Origin: Selaginella tamariscina
Taxonomy: Eukaryota; Streptophyta; Lycopodiopsida; Selaginellales; Selaginellaceae
NCBI GenBank assembly: GCA_003024785.1
Contig: PUQB01000811.1
Coordinates: forward strand, 29,780-93,779
Reading direction: 5' to 3'
DNA: 64,000 nt
The notes beneath the pieces are model-generated. The model saw only the letters and a list, made by a program, of their open reading frames with translations, did not search any database and had not been told where the DNA came from. Shown piece after piece: positions 1 to 11,042 of this stretch (the stretch's first letter is position 1; the number at the start of each line of letters is the position of its first letter). A program made the translations under genes and the position numbers.

Positions 1-959
1 TACACACGTTCAACGAGACATAATGTTAACACACGCACAAACACACACATTGCCATTCAACACCATGTCATTGTTTTATGAAATTCTGGCTTGAATAACC
101 AAATGTTCAGTTGCCACCCTGCATATCATCTAATACTTGTAATATTTGAATAAAATTATAAAATGTGATTATATGTTCATTAAAGTTACCATAATATATA
201 CATATACACGCACGTTTCTACATTGGTAATCTATAACGAAGTTATATATGCAATGTGGATCTAAGTAACATATAAATATAAAAATTATACATTTCTTACC
301 GATTATTAGATAAATAGTTGAAATGCAAAATTGAAAATAGTTAAACGAAATTTGGAGTCCATGCTTTTTCAAAAGTAAAGACTCTTAATTTGTCAACATT
401 TAAGAAACACAGACACATAAAATATCAATAGTAAAAAAAGGTCAAAAAATATACGAAATCAATTTAATTATGTTATATTTATGTATGTTAGGAGTTGGAC
501 GAGTGTATTGATTATGTTTGAGGTTATTTAAACTATGATTTAATTTAATTTAAATAAAAGTTACTTTGTTTAACATCAATTATCATTAATGTGTAAAATC
601 TGTAAATATATATATGTAAAGGTATATTTTTAATTTCATAAATTTTTAGAAGAACAAAATTGGAGTTTTATGGAGTCCCGCCGTTCTAAAGGCTTGGGGC
701 GTGGGCTTGAATATTCTAGAATATTCCTTTGGGTTAGTAGTTTTGGCCTTAGTTGGCATTTTTTTTCCAAGTAAAACAATTGTTATATTAGTTTAACTTA
801 TTAATCCACACAAGCTAAACTTTCTTCTTCATCTTAAGCAAAGTTGCAGTTCTTGAACCACTAGCTAGGGGTATTTCCTCAAGTCGAATGTTCTCCGCGA
901 GCTTGTTTGTTGCCAACCTAGAGAGTTCAAAACTCTTCTCAGTTCCTATAATATTTCTT
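1..959. other. AT-rich intergenic DNA, no gene seen
   Basis: Low-complexity AT-rich sequence with short A/T runs and scattered CA repeats. No reading frame longer than about 70 codons and no recognisable domain. The 3' end of the methylase-type pseudogene (minus strand) begins near 960. Confidence 0.5.
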
Positions 960-3900
960 TCGAGCTCAACGGCAGCTAACAGCAACAATCCGTTTTGGAA
1001 CTAATATCCCAAACAAGGTCGCCTGGTCTATTGAGACGCTCAATCAAAAGCTGCATGAGTCGAACACTCTTCGATTGAATCATCATCCTATACGGCCTTC
1101 CATTAGAATAAACAAAGCAAAGTACTTGCTTACCAAGCTTCTTGAAAATGATCAGCAGTAGACAAGGATTGTGCTCGTCAATGCCAGAGGGTTTGGCTTC
1201 TTCGACTTTCTCAGAACTTTGCAGCACCAAGAGAACTAATAAGTTATCCTCAAGTTAAACTCGGAAATGAAAAGCGAGCATACCTTAATTTTGTCACGAT
1301 ATCCCCAGCCTCGTGCACAGTAGACATTGTAAGTCCTTGCAACCTCCAAATTGATTATTGTAGCTGTCTGAATTACTATCGAAACCGAAGGAGAATGACC
1401 TTAAAAGCACTCGCTGCCAAGTGCATTCCATTGAACTGTAAGGCCTCCTCAAACTTCACTAAATCTAGCTACACAATGTCCTTGTTGATGCTAGTACCCC
1501 CATGTACAAGCTCATTTGGCAAGTCGAGGATGACGAGGTTGAAGCCGTATTCACTTGCCACTTCCTGGAAAAGCATTTGTGACTTAGACGTGTGTAGTTT
1601 GTTAACCTGTTGTTGGAGCTTGGTGTACACCTTGGTCTGGGAAGCACCCAACTCGAAAAAAGACATGCTCATTTCCTCCATATCACACATAGCCATGTCA
1701 TAGGATCCACGGGATGCAACTAGTGTCAGGATGAAGGTCATTAGGTCGTCCTTGATGTCCAAACCAGCTACAAGTGGCTGCACCTCATTGAGTGTAAAGT
1801 CAACTACCGGCGGAGGTATTGTAGAAGAGCTTGGTCCATTCCTAATTCCTTTGTCGATGTTGATGTCTTTTGCACCGTCTTCTTCATCTTGCTCTTCTTG
1901 ATAACCTTGACTTCGTCTGGCTTCCAAACAATCACTGGAAGATTTTTGGCATGCATGTCGAACAGTGAGCTCTCCCAAGCTGGTGGTTGATGTGAAGGAT
2001 AGTTGAGCCAAAATGGAACCTACTCATTGTCACGACCCAATATAGGATACAAGATATAGGATGCAAGATACAGGATACGGGATACAGGATATGCTTACAA
2101 GATATACCTACAGGATATGCTTACATGATATGCCTACAGGATATACCTATAGGATATGCTTACAGGATATACCTATAGGATAAGGGACATTATTTTTAGC
2201 TCATGACTAGATTAGCTCTTGGAGTATATTTTTAGCTCATGCCTAGATTAGCTCTTGGTGTTGTGAACATAAAAGCTCCAATCATTCTACGATCATTCTT
2301 GTCTTGTTCCTTGCTTTTACCTTACTCTTGAGTCAAGCCTTCTTGTTCTTATCATGCTCTTGGGTCATGGCTTGACACTCACATTCGAATGGTGTTAGAG
2401 CTTCTCTGCTCTTTGATCACATGTGAGGCTCACTTGTATGATCTATTCACAACTTCATCATTTGAGACGGAGTCATTTTCTTCGCTAATATGAACCTGTA
2501 ACACAAAGTTAGTCAATAGCAATGCTGGAATGAAAGCTTACCTCCATATCATCCGACACGCAGACTCCTCATGCTTTAAGAAACTCATTCGGCTCCATCG
2601 AATAAGTGAATCATACACAGTCATGGAAGGGCTGAAAGACTAAGCACTTGCTCCGAGTTCGCATCTTGTCAAACTAGCTCATGAAGTCGACCTCCATTCC
2701 AACTTCACCATCCTCTTGCATGCCCTTTAGGATCTGAATGACTTCCACGTGCATAGCCTTCCAATACAAGTCCAAATGAACCACTTGATCCACTCTTTGT
2801 CTTGCAAGCCTGGTAGCCCAAGTGTTTGTTGTTTTGCCTTTGATTCGAGACGAGTGAGCTTATTCAAGTATTGGAGTTGTAGCATGTTTGAAATCTTTGC
2901 CTTTGACATTGTGTATAGCTTCTCAAGGCCCATCCAGTGACATTGCTTATGAGAGATGTTCGACACCTTTTGAAGCCATTCCTCCCCAACTCTGGGTCTA
3001 TGATAGAGAGGAACTTGTGCATACATTTGTCATGTTTCTTGTACACTAGCTGCTTCAGGTTTAATTCAAGATGTGGATTGCCTTTAGCATTGGTGATTGC
3101 TCTGTCAAGATCATCGATTTTGTTCTGTATATAGAATTAGTTAAAAACTTCTTTCCTATCAAACAAATCGAAGGTTACCTTGAAAAGGATCTTTGCGCAG
3201 ATCAGGTTCGGAAGAGGATGCCAAATCGCCTTTCCTGTTGCACTCTCCTTCCACTTCTGCACCTCAAGACAATCAACCTCCATGAGCGACGCGAAGATTT
3301 TCTGAGTTCCTTCAGTACTAGTGCATACCGTCTTTACAACAAGTAGAATATGTGAAGTGTTGTTTCCATAACTGTTGCTGAAAAGCTGTTCATTGAAACT
3401 GTAAGTCTAGAATCTTAACAAAATACTCACATGTTTATTGATTGGAACATTGAAAGTAGTTGAAAGTTGTCGAGGTTCTCTATGGAGATGAAACTCAATC
3501 AAACACATAGCCCATCATTGGTTATCCTTTGTATCCTCTCAGTAGAGTTTCTGCAAAGCCTGTAGCCTATGGTTCCCATCCTAGTAGCTGAATAGCCTCG
3601 AAGCCCACTGTTTGTACTCTAGCTGAGTAAGTGCTTGCATGAAAGACCGGTGTTGCTCGTACTGAACCATGTCCTCAACAACTCTAACAGCTTCTCAGTA
3701 GTGAGTGGATCTCCGATGGACAGAATGAACAAGGCTGTGTTGCGTAGATAACCAGCCTTCTTCAGTGACGACACCAACATGTCCAAGTCCCCTGGGTTCA
3801 CTCGGTGAACCACCTTGTTCGAATGCATTCTACAATTTGGCACATTAGGAGTATCACCAAGTCCCTTAATAGTAATTTTGTCAAGCTGATTCGCTGAGCT

Positions 3901-4200
3901 CTCCAAATGCAGGCTGGCCGGTATGCTGTATATCTCCTTCAACTTCTTATCTCTCTTCGCCTTCTTGTCTTTCAAATCAGCTTTCCCGTGGCCTCTCTTG
4001 TTGAATGCCTCCTCCAAGTCATCCTCGCTAAAAAAAGAAAGAACTTCAACTGTATCTGTCATTTGTGCTTGTTCTTTCAGGATTGCAACCTCAGCTTCCT
4101 TGAAAGGTACAAGGACTTGCTATTTTGGCATTGCATGTGGCTGCATTCTCTGCCTAAACGGATGAAGAAGGAGGTTGCTGCGACAAGCTCTTTGGGAAAG
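960..4200 (-). pseudogene. ParB-like + DNA methylase (N4/N6-type) fusion gene, broken
   Basis: I read this as one decayed minus-strand gene. The first open block (4062-3619, extending upstream towards 4200) holds a ParB/Srx-like segment reading VVHRVNPGDLDMLVSSLKKAGY. A frame change follows, then the motif DGNHRLQALQKLY at 3580-3542, like the DG-x-HR signature of ParB-type domains attached to methylases. A middle block (3046-2727) has no motif I know. The next block (2011-1469) contains LVILDLPNE, which resembles methylase motif IV (DPPY-like). The last block (1230-976) reads KSVRLMQLLIERLNRPGDLVWDIS, as in the C-terminal part of N4/N6 methylases with the SAM-binding motif. A solo LTR sits between the last two-thirds (2028-2377), and an LTR-2 copy starts at 4205 next to the 5' end. 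Some frame changes could be introns, but stops and the LTR insertion favour a pseudogene. Family assignment is from motifs only. Confidence 0.6.
2028..2377 (+). mobile_element. Solo LTR of family LTR-1 (short variant)
   Basis: It starts TGTCACGACCCAATATAGG and ends CATGGCTTGACA, the same termini as the LTRs of elements A-C. The flanks ctcat / ctcac match at 4 of 5 bases, a plausible target duplication. It is only 350 bp, against 520-665 bp in the others. Its first part is an array of GGATATGCCTACA-type units, and an ATAAAAG box follows near 2269. The stretch that in other copies is complementary to the primer-binding site is missing. It interrupts the methylase-type pseudogene. Confidence 0.85.
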
Positions 4201-4204
4201 CTGC

Positions 4205-5934
4205 TGTTAGAGTTTTAACCCGGAGGGCTAATACGTGGCAACAATCATGTGGCCACCAAGTGGCCTTCCGACATCAATTCCCTATGTGAGTAACGTTAAG
4301 TTTTCCAAGACGACCCTAAGAGTCTGACTCAGATGCCTAGTTAAACAGAAGACTTAGAGTCCTACCCTAAGTCCCTTAGAATGACCATCCCTCGAACCTT
4401 AGAAGATAACCCGAGTAGACTTTAAGATCCTTTCCTATTAGACCTAGACAGGTTCATGCCCTAACCTCATCAAGGAGATGTGCCTTATACATACCCTCGT
4501 GACAAAGCTAAGGCATCATCACTTACCCCTTGAGGAATCACCCTCATTAGGGCGTACAACCCCTTTAGGGCGACAAGGGATACCTTGAACCACGACTAAC
4601 CCTTGAGGGTTTGAGTGGTCAAGTTATACCCTAGACCTAGGGCTAGTACTTAGTGAGGACACGAGTATGCGTTATAGGCGGACACGAGTGTTTTACTAAG
4701 CAAACTCCATAAGGTTAGGTTTGGATAACCTTAAGTACATGACCTTGTGAGTGCCTCATGAAAGGGCTTTTGCTAACAAGCTTAGGTGGTTCAACCCCTG
4801 GATTCCAAGAAGAACACTCCCCTAGCCAAGTGTGCCAAAGCACACCCAATTATGAGACCTAACCTCCCTTGAGTGGATGCCCAAGGCTTAACACCCTAGT
4901 GCGAGCACAAACATGCATGTTTGCTAGAGTATCCAACCCCTTGGTGACAAATGCATGACACAACCCCAAAGGGCGTGCCTCGGGCGTTGTATCATGTAAC
5001 GTCTAGCCCAGTGTCACATCCCCATGTGACACTGCCTTCCACGATGTGGGCTATCATGCCATAGCCCCTTAGATTCAAGAATTGCACCAAGTGTCACAAA
5101 TGTGGCTCCTAAATGCCAACTCTAGAACCCCTCAGTGAACCCTTAGGAACCGAGTAACATGAACATGTCAAACAAGATCCCATAGTTAGACAAGGACACG
5201 GATGTGCCTTGCTTGGCCATGAGAGCTACACTTAGCTTGATGTGGAGGAGGAGGTTGGAGACAAGCCTCAACCTTTGCCTCTTGAAACGTGCATTCTGAC
5301 AAGACCTTTTAGGCATGGATTCACCAATGTTAAGGGTGAGCAACCTTGAAGGTGGGACGTACCCTATCATCTGGAAGTTAGGGCGGCACAATAGAGGGTT
5401 GTACCTTAATGACACAAGCTAAAGCTTGCACCGGTAGAAGAGCAACCAACTCAGTCATGAACCTTAGGAGCTCTCCTACATGTACTACTTAATATATGTG
5501 ATAGAGCCCTCCCCCCCCTGTTTTCCTGTTTACATAAGTGGGCTGGCACAGAATCTCATTCCCAAAGGGAATATACTTGGTGAGTTAATTAATGACCCAT
5601 TAACCCCTAAACCCTAACCTGAGGGGTTTAGGACATGGAGTTAGGGAAACCCTAGGGTTAGGTCAACCCTAAGGCATATTCGACATGCCGAACTCACCGA
5701 AACCACCCAAAAACCTAACTAAGACACAGAAAACCAAGGTAAGAATTTTCTAAATGGAAGTGCTAGCTTTGCCTAGAGTTTCTTGGAGACACCTAATGAC
5801 ACCCGGCCAGACCATCACTAGATATCCAAGTGCACTAAGCGGGCCTGTTTCTTCTACACCTAGGGCTTATTAACATAGTAGGTAACAACAGTCAACGTTC
5901 AAAGTAAAGAGGAGTCATAGTAAAAATTATGACA
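4205..5934 (-). mobile_element. LTR-2 family LTR, copy 1
   Basis: It runs from TGTTAGAGTTTTAACCCGG to a terminal hairpin, GTCATAGTAAAAATTATGAC, followed by AC. The same 1.7-kb unit recurs at 8857, 37816, 44447, 46551 and 56032. I treat it as an LTR because the termini are TGT..ACA and another copy has a perfect 5-bp target duplication. The flanks here (gctgc / ccaaa) do not match, so this copy may result from recombination or may have lost a neighbour. Orientation is assigned from copy 2, which is followed by gag-like sequence, and is tentative. Confidence 0.75.
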
Positions 5935-7265
5935 CCAAAGTGCCTTGGAAATGTCATTAAACTTCCACTTCCATTGACATGTGTGTTAACACATGGACAT
6001 GGTTGTGAATCATATGGACACTTTTCACTTCCACACTGGTCTAGCGACTCCAATTTCACTATTGGGTCGTTGACCATGTGTTTCAGAAACCTTGAAGCCC
6101 ACGCACAAACAAGTCTTATGGGTGATCTCAAAGTGAAGAAACAACACCTCCAACCTTTACATAATGCTCTCATGAACACGTTTGCACTTGAGGCTACTTG
6201 GGAATATGAGAGGCACTGTCAGCAGCCTGCACAAAAAATAGATGGCCCTGTTAAGAGTTCTGGTTCAGTGGAGGGATTTAGCTTAGATAGTGTACAAGTG
6301 TCATCAATATCAACTAAGCTTCCTCGTCATTTGCATTTACATATGAACAATTGTGTAGACGAAAACAAAATAAGTAAATCATTTTAGTTAAGGGTTTCTC
6401 AAACTCATACTTTTATTTTTTAGATACGTACTAGCATATTTGTCAATGCTTGTTGTTAAAGGTGTGTTTGAGATAATCACACTCAGTTTCCTTATGGTTG
6501 GTCACACTTATGAAAATATTGATGCATTCTTCAGTAAGATCTCCAACTCTACAAAAAGAACAAGTGCACTTACTTTACAACATATAATGGACCTTTTTTT
6601 AAAATTGCATCTCCAAAAAAGGTTGTGCTTTGCTTATGACTAAGGTGCTAAACTTCAAAAAGTTTCTTAAGGAGTATATAAAAAAGAGAAGTGATTCTTT
6701 AATTGGTCACCTTATACCACTACAATTCTTCTTCTCCACAAAAATAGTATACCTATTATGCAATACAAGTTACAACCATCAAAATAAGAATGGTTATCGA
6801 AAAAGGGCTTAATACTCTTTAAAAGTGTAGAGGATGGAAAGCCACTTCTCCCAGAAGGACAACCAAACCCTATTCCATTGAGTGCACAACTCAAGGAATA
6901 AGAGTTTATTGATGGCATCAAAAATATGTGACATGGGTTCAAAATCGATGCCAAAGAATTTCGATAAGGTGACTAATTACTCAAAATTATATAAGCATAT
7001 GATTGATTATTGGGAGACTGTTGTTCAAGATTTAGAAGGGCATGTTGTCATAAGTACAGAATTACAACACCCTTTTTGGCCTAAAACAAGGTGGTGGGAG
7101 AAGATTGAAACGACATCAATGAGCACAAATGATATAGAAGCTAATACTAATAAACCCCACACTTTGTTGAACAAAAAAACTAAAAATAAACCATACTTTG
7201 ATTGCTACAAGAATCTTCAAAAATTAATTATGGTCCTCGTTACTTCAAATGTGTCATATAACTAG
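5935..7265 (+). pseudogene. Transposon-type protein with GHTxExID motif (DUF7869-like), broken
   Basis: Three open blocks on the plus strand (5929-6387, 6440-6643, 6882-7265) read as one protein. The first contains HWSSDSNFTIGSL and LPRHLHLHMNNCVDENKISK. The second contains GVFEIITLSFLMVGHTYENIDAFFSKIS. I recall this order of motifs (W-x-D-S-N, then LxLxxDNxxxENK, then FLPVGHTHEDID) from a widespread eukaryotic protein group found in multi-copy, often transposon-like contexts. The conserved acidic residues could form an RNase H-like DDE/D core, but that is inference. The third block (DYWETVVQDLEGHVV) is unknown to me. The 5' end abuts the hairpin end of LTR-2 copy 1, which probably removed or displaced the start. 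Frameshifts between blocks mark it as decayed. Confidence 0.5.
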
Positions 7266-8856
7266 CTTATTTAGATGGGTCAAATTATCGACATACTTAA
7301 AGTTATCACAAATAACAGTATGGTAAAGGTTGCATGGTTCAAACTGCAAAAAAACAACATAAGAAGGAGAGCAAAAGGTATAATAGATGCCTAGAAAAAC
7401 ATGGTCTCCCAATCAAAAAGACTCAGCATATTTTATAAATGTTAAATCTATTCGATATGAGTGGATGTCAAGAAGCATTGATAAAGTCACAATCAACAAA
7501 ACTGTAAGAGAATGTATGTCTTCTGAAGCTTAAAGCAATTAGAAAATATAGTATATTTAATATTCATAATTATAATCAATTCTTAAATAATAGTACCAAA
7601 TTGTTTCCTTAACTATATAAATTTATTAAAAAATATGGAAAATTGACCATATAGGATTTTTGTATATATATATATTATTACTAGTACAAATTTTTAAATA
7701 TTAGTATTTTAATAACAACATAAATATACCTTTTATTTTTATAATGTTATCAATTTTTTGTCCACTAATGCTATAATTTATTAAAGGTCAATTAAAAAAA
7801 TAGAATGTTTTAGAGAATATTCTATCTTTAAATATATATTAAAATAAATATTCTTTCTTTAAACATATATTATTCTAAAGAATATTCCTTTAATATTTAA
7901 ATTGCCAATTATTAAGAAATGGGACTATAAACATGCACATTTTAGTTACAACGTGCATATATATACACTTAGATGATAAATGCTTGGTTTGGGGTTTAAA
8001 CCCTAAACCCTAAACACAAAGTTAGATGCTAGACCCTAGACCTTAAACATTATTTATATTGTGATCCACTCATTGGTGTGTGTGTGTGTTTGTGTGTCTG
8101 TGTGCGCATATGTGTCTCTATGGGTGGTTTTAATGCGTGTGTTGTGTGCATGTGGAAGTCCAGTATTATATTATGTGTGTGTGTGAGTTTGTCTATGATT
8201 GTTTTTGGTGTCTAATATGTTTTTGTGATGTGCTTGTACGTGTGTGCATATTGTTAGCAAAAAAAATTCAATCCATAGAAATGTAATGGTGGTCGCCACC
8301 ATCAAAAGAATGGAATAAGATGATACATGACAAGAATAAGATCAGACTTTAGAAGGTTGGGAAAGAGTAAAGATGGCAAGGTATATAGTAGGCAATAGTA
8401 CTACGGATCTTGTTGTAGTAGCAAAAAAGAGAAAAGTATACTAAGAAACAGAGAATCAGACAAAAAGACGCAGTGAGAGTAAGATGAGAGCTTATATTAT
8501 GTCCACACAATGGCACATAGTACAATAATTAGTTACTCGGGATCCCTTTCTAATTCTATTCTAGTCTATTTATACTAGTGCCCCTAGTCTCATACTAGCA
8601 GTTATCATAACTTTTTCACATTCTTATCTAATCAGTTATGTAACTTCCTCCTTGCTGTTATGGATAACTTCTGCATAAGCCATATTTCGCTGACTTTGTA
8701 CATGGCATATTCTGTCTCAGACACCTTATCACGGTGGTAACATGTATTCCTGTGTTCTCATTTGACTCTAGTATTTTCACATATATTATTATATTGTTTT
8801 TGGTGTTTTTCCCATTATATGCCTCAAGGAAAGAAACATAATCAGAAATCTCCTAA
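7266..8856. other. AT-rich DNA with telomere-like and GT-rich tracts
   Basis: No gene seen. Around 7990-8020 there are two adjacent AAACCCT units, the plant telomere motif, with decayed neighbours. From about 8070 to 8250 the strand is GT-rich microsatellite-like. The segment 7560-7920 is AT-rich and carries GAATATTC-centred inverted repeats similar to those near 40.7 and 62.7 kb. Confidence 0.5.
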
Positions 8857-9794
8857 TGTCATAGTTTTTATTATGACTCAATCTTTTACTTTGAAAGTTG
8901 ATTGTTATTACATACTGGATTATGTGATAAGCCTTAGGTGTAGAAGAAACAAGCCTGCTTAGTGCATTTGAGTATCTAGTAATGGTCCGGCCATGTGTCA
9001 TTAAATATTTGCAGAAACTTTGGGCGAAGCTAGCAGTTCCATTTAGAAAACTCTCCTTTGATTTTGACGTTCCAATTAAGCTTATTGGTTAATACAAATG
9101 AGTTGGGCATGTTAAAAGGAGTTAGGAACACCCTTAGGGTTGCCCTAACCCACGTCCTAAAATCCCCACCCCCTTGGGTAGGGTTTAGGGGTAGGAGTTA
9201 GTTAAATGTAAGCTCATTTGATGGCTAGAATTCCATGCCAGCCCACTACACATATAGGAAAAGAGGGGTAGGAGGGAGATGCTTCGTCACATAAATACGG
9301 TAGTATGTAGTAATCATGAATTAACCAAACTTCTGCCGTTATGTATATCTCTACAATAAGAGCTGCCACATAAACAACAAAAAGAAAGTTCCTGGGTTTC
9401 TAACAAGAGCTCGTTATTCTTTTACCAGTGTAAGCTCTAACTTGTGTCGTCAAGGCACAACCCTTTATTGTGCCGCTTCAACTTCCAAACAATAGGTATA
9501 TGTCCCACCTTCGACTTACCGATGGCAAATCCATGACTGAAAGGTCTTGTTGAAATGCACGTTCCAAGGGACAAAGGTTGAGGCATGTTTTCCAACCTTC
9601 TCCTCCACATCAAACTAGGTGTAGCTCTCACAGCTAAGCAAGGCACATCTGTGTCCTTGTCCAGCTGTGGGCGTGGAATCTTGATTGACAAGTTCTCGTT
9701 ACCTAGTTCCTGAGGATTCACTAAGGGGTTCTAGAGTTGGCATTTAGAAGCCACGTTTGTGGCACTTGGTGTAACTTTGAATCTAAGGGGCTAT
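8857..9794 (+). mobile_element. LTR-2 copy 2, left part
   Basis: It starts with the terminal hairpin TGTCATAGTTTTTATTATGAC and follows the family consensus up to 9794, where element A is inserted. Family sequence resumes at 19643, but about 0.4 kb of the LTR is missing between the two sides, so the insertion came with a deletion or with later loss. Gag-like sequence follows the right part at 20018. That suggests this is the 5' LTR of a plus-strand element. Confidence 0.75.
9437..9721 (-). other. Conserved small ORF inside LTR-2 (copy 2)
   Basis: A 94-codon frame starting MNPQELGNENLSIKIPRPQ and ending GLCLDDTS. The same frame is found in LTR-2 copy 4 (from 47472) and, with stops, in copies 1 and 5. 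Shared residues include KIPRPQLDKDT, VPCLA and WRRRL. It is antisense to the assumed LTR orientation. I do not recognise the protein. It may be a captured exon or a chance open frame kept by shared ancestry. Confidence 0.35.
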
Positions 9795-10313
9795 TGTCAC
9801 GACCCGATACAGGATACAGGATTCCGGATACAGGATACGGGTTGCATGACTTTCCTACAGGATATTCCTACCAGGATTCCGGACACAGGATACGGTTGCA
9901 GGATATTCCTACAGGATATGCCTAGAGGATAAGGGACATGTGGACTCATCTTAGCCTCTGCATGCATGCAGTCACTTTGCATGCATGCAACCACTTTTAA
10001 CACTCATGCCTAGATTAGTTCTTGGAGTTGTGAGCATAAAAGCTCCGACCTAATTGTTGTACAATTAGTTACTATCAACACCAGTCTTACTATGATCAAT
10101 CTTGTTTTGTCTTCTTGTCTTGCTTCTTGTTCTCTCCTTGTCTCGCTCCTGGATCCTGTCCTGTTCTGTTTTGTTCCTGGATCCTGTCCTACGCCTTCCT
10201 GTCTTGCTCCTGAGTTCCTAAGTTCCTGGCTTGCTCTCCGTCCTGCTCCTGAGTCAAGCCTTCTTGTTCTTGGAATCCTACTTTCTTCTTGGTTCCTGGA
10301 TCGTGGCTTGACA
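9795..10313 (+). repeat. 5' LTR of element A
   Basis: It begins TGTCACGACCCGATACAGG and ends GATCGTGGCTTGACA, with the 5-bp terminal inverted repeat TGTCA/TGACA. U3 holds degenerate TACAGGATA units, then two TGCATGCATGCA boxes at 9959-9970 and 9978-9989. ATAAAAG at 10036-10042 is the likely TATA box. The following AGTTACTATCAA (10067-10078), about 31 nt downstream, is where the transcript should start. The rest is rich in TCCTG units. Confidence 0.9.
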
Positions 10314-10314
10314 G

Positions 10315-10328
10315 TTTAATAGTAACTG
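10315..10328 (+). promoter_or_regulatory. Primer-binding site of A, self-priming type
   Basis: Just after the LTR lies TTTAATAGTAACTG. It pairs with the LTR stretch 10067-10078 with one mismatch. It does not start with TGG, as a site for a tRNA 3' end (CCA) would. In copies B and C the match is a perfect 13 nt, so this copy has drifted by one base. Confidence 0.6.
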
Positions 10329-10419
10329 ATTTCATAGCTCTCCGTTTTCCAACTACTTTTTTTTCCTTGATTCTTTTCCTTCGTTTTCCTTCGTTTTCCT
10401 CCTTTTTCTTTCATAGATC

Positions 10420-11042
10420 ATGGCTGATTTTGAGAGCACCAAATGTTGCTGCATGAGCTGGCCACTTTGCGCCAAGTGGTCACCGATCTACAAGGTTCCC
10501 TTTGGAGATCCTGATAAGTACCGTTCCGCATGCACGAAGTTACGGAAGTTCACTCAGGGGCCCGACCAGCTTCCGTCTATGCATCCGAATTTCAGCAACT
10601 TTGCACAAACATTCCATGGGACGAGACTGCATTGATCAAACACTTCCATTTTGGGTTGAGGGATGATGTGAAGGACTTTCTCCTTACGTTACCAAATGCC
10701 CAAACATTAGTGGAGATCATGCAACAAGCTATTCGTTGCAACAACCGTTTGTTCGAGCGTCGTCAGGAAAGATCCCGTTAGCAGTTCCTGCAAACCAATC
10801 ATGCAGCTGTGGTACATGTTCCTGCACCACCTTCTGGAGTAGTTCCTATGGAGGTTGAGAAATCTAAGCGTGGCTCTCTTTCCGCTGCTGAGAAGCAACG
10901 TCGCTGCAGTGAGAACCTGTGCTTGTATTGTGGTGGAGCAAGACACAAGGTGGCAAATTGTCCTATGAAAGCCAGGAACTTCAAGACACGTGAAGTTGAA
11001 GCTGAAGTTCAGTTGGAAAATTCCAATGTCCACTTCGTCTAG
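10420..11042 (+). pseudogene. gag of element A, internally deleted
   Basis: It begins MADFES and ends NVHFV-stop at 11040-11042. A zinc knuckle, CLYCGGARHKVANC (CX2CX4HX4C), lies near the end. Compared with C, the segment between the N-terminal part and FGDPDKYRSACTK is deleted (about 350 bp), and frames change afterwards. The gag stop and the switch to the pol frame are the same as in B and C. A GGAAAAT heptamer lies at 11015-11021. Confidence 0.75.

Noticed and set aside
2040-2190. Spaced GGATATGCCTACA units as a CRISPR-like array
   Set aside because: Units are contiguous and degenerate with no unique spacers, and they lie inside an LTR U3 region.
4205-5934. LTR-2 as a Helitron, because of the hairpin near one end
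   Set aside because: There is no 5' TC or 3' CTRR end, and copy 4 has a perfect 5-bp target duplication with TGT..ACA ends, which fits LTR integration.
7980-8030. AAACCCT units as a telomere or fusion point
   Set aside because: Only two clean units are present; similar short motifs occur inside LTR-2 copies, so chance or repeat origin suffices.
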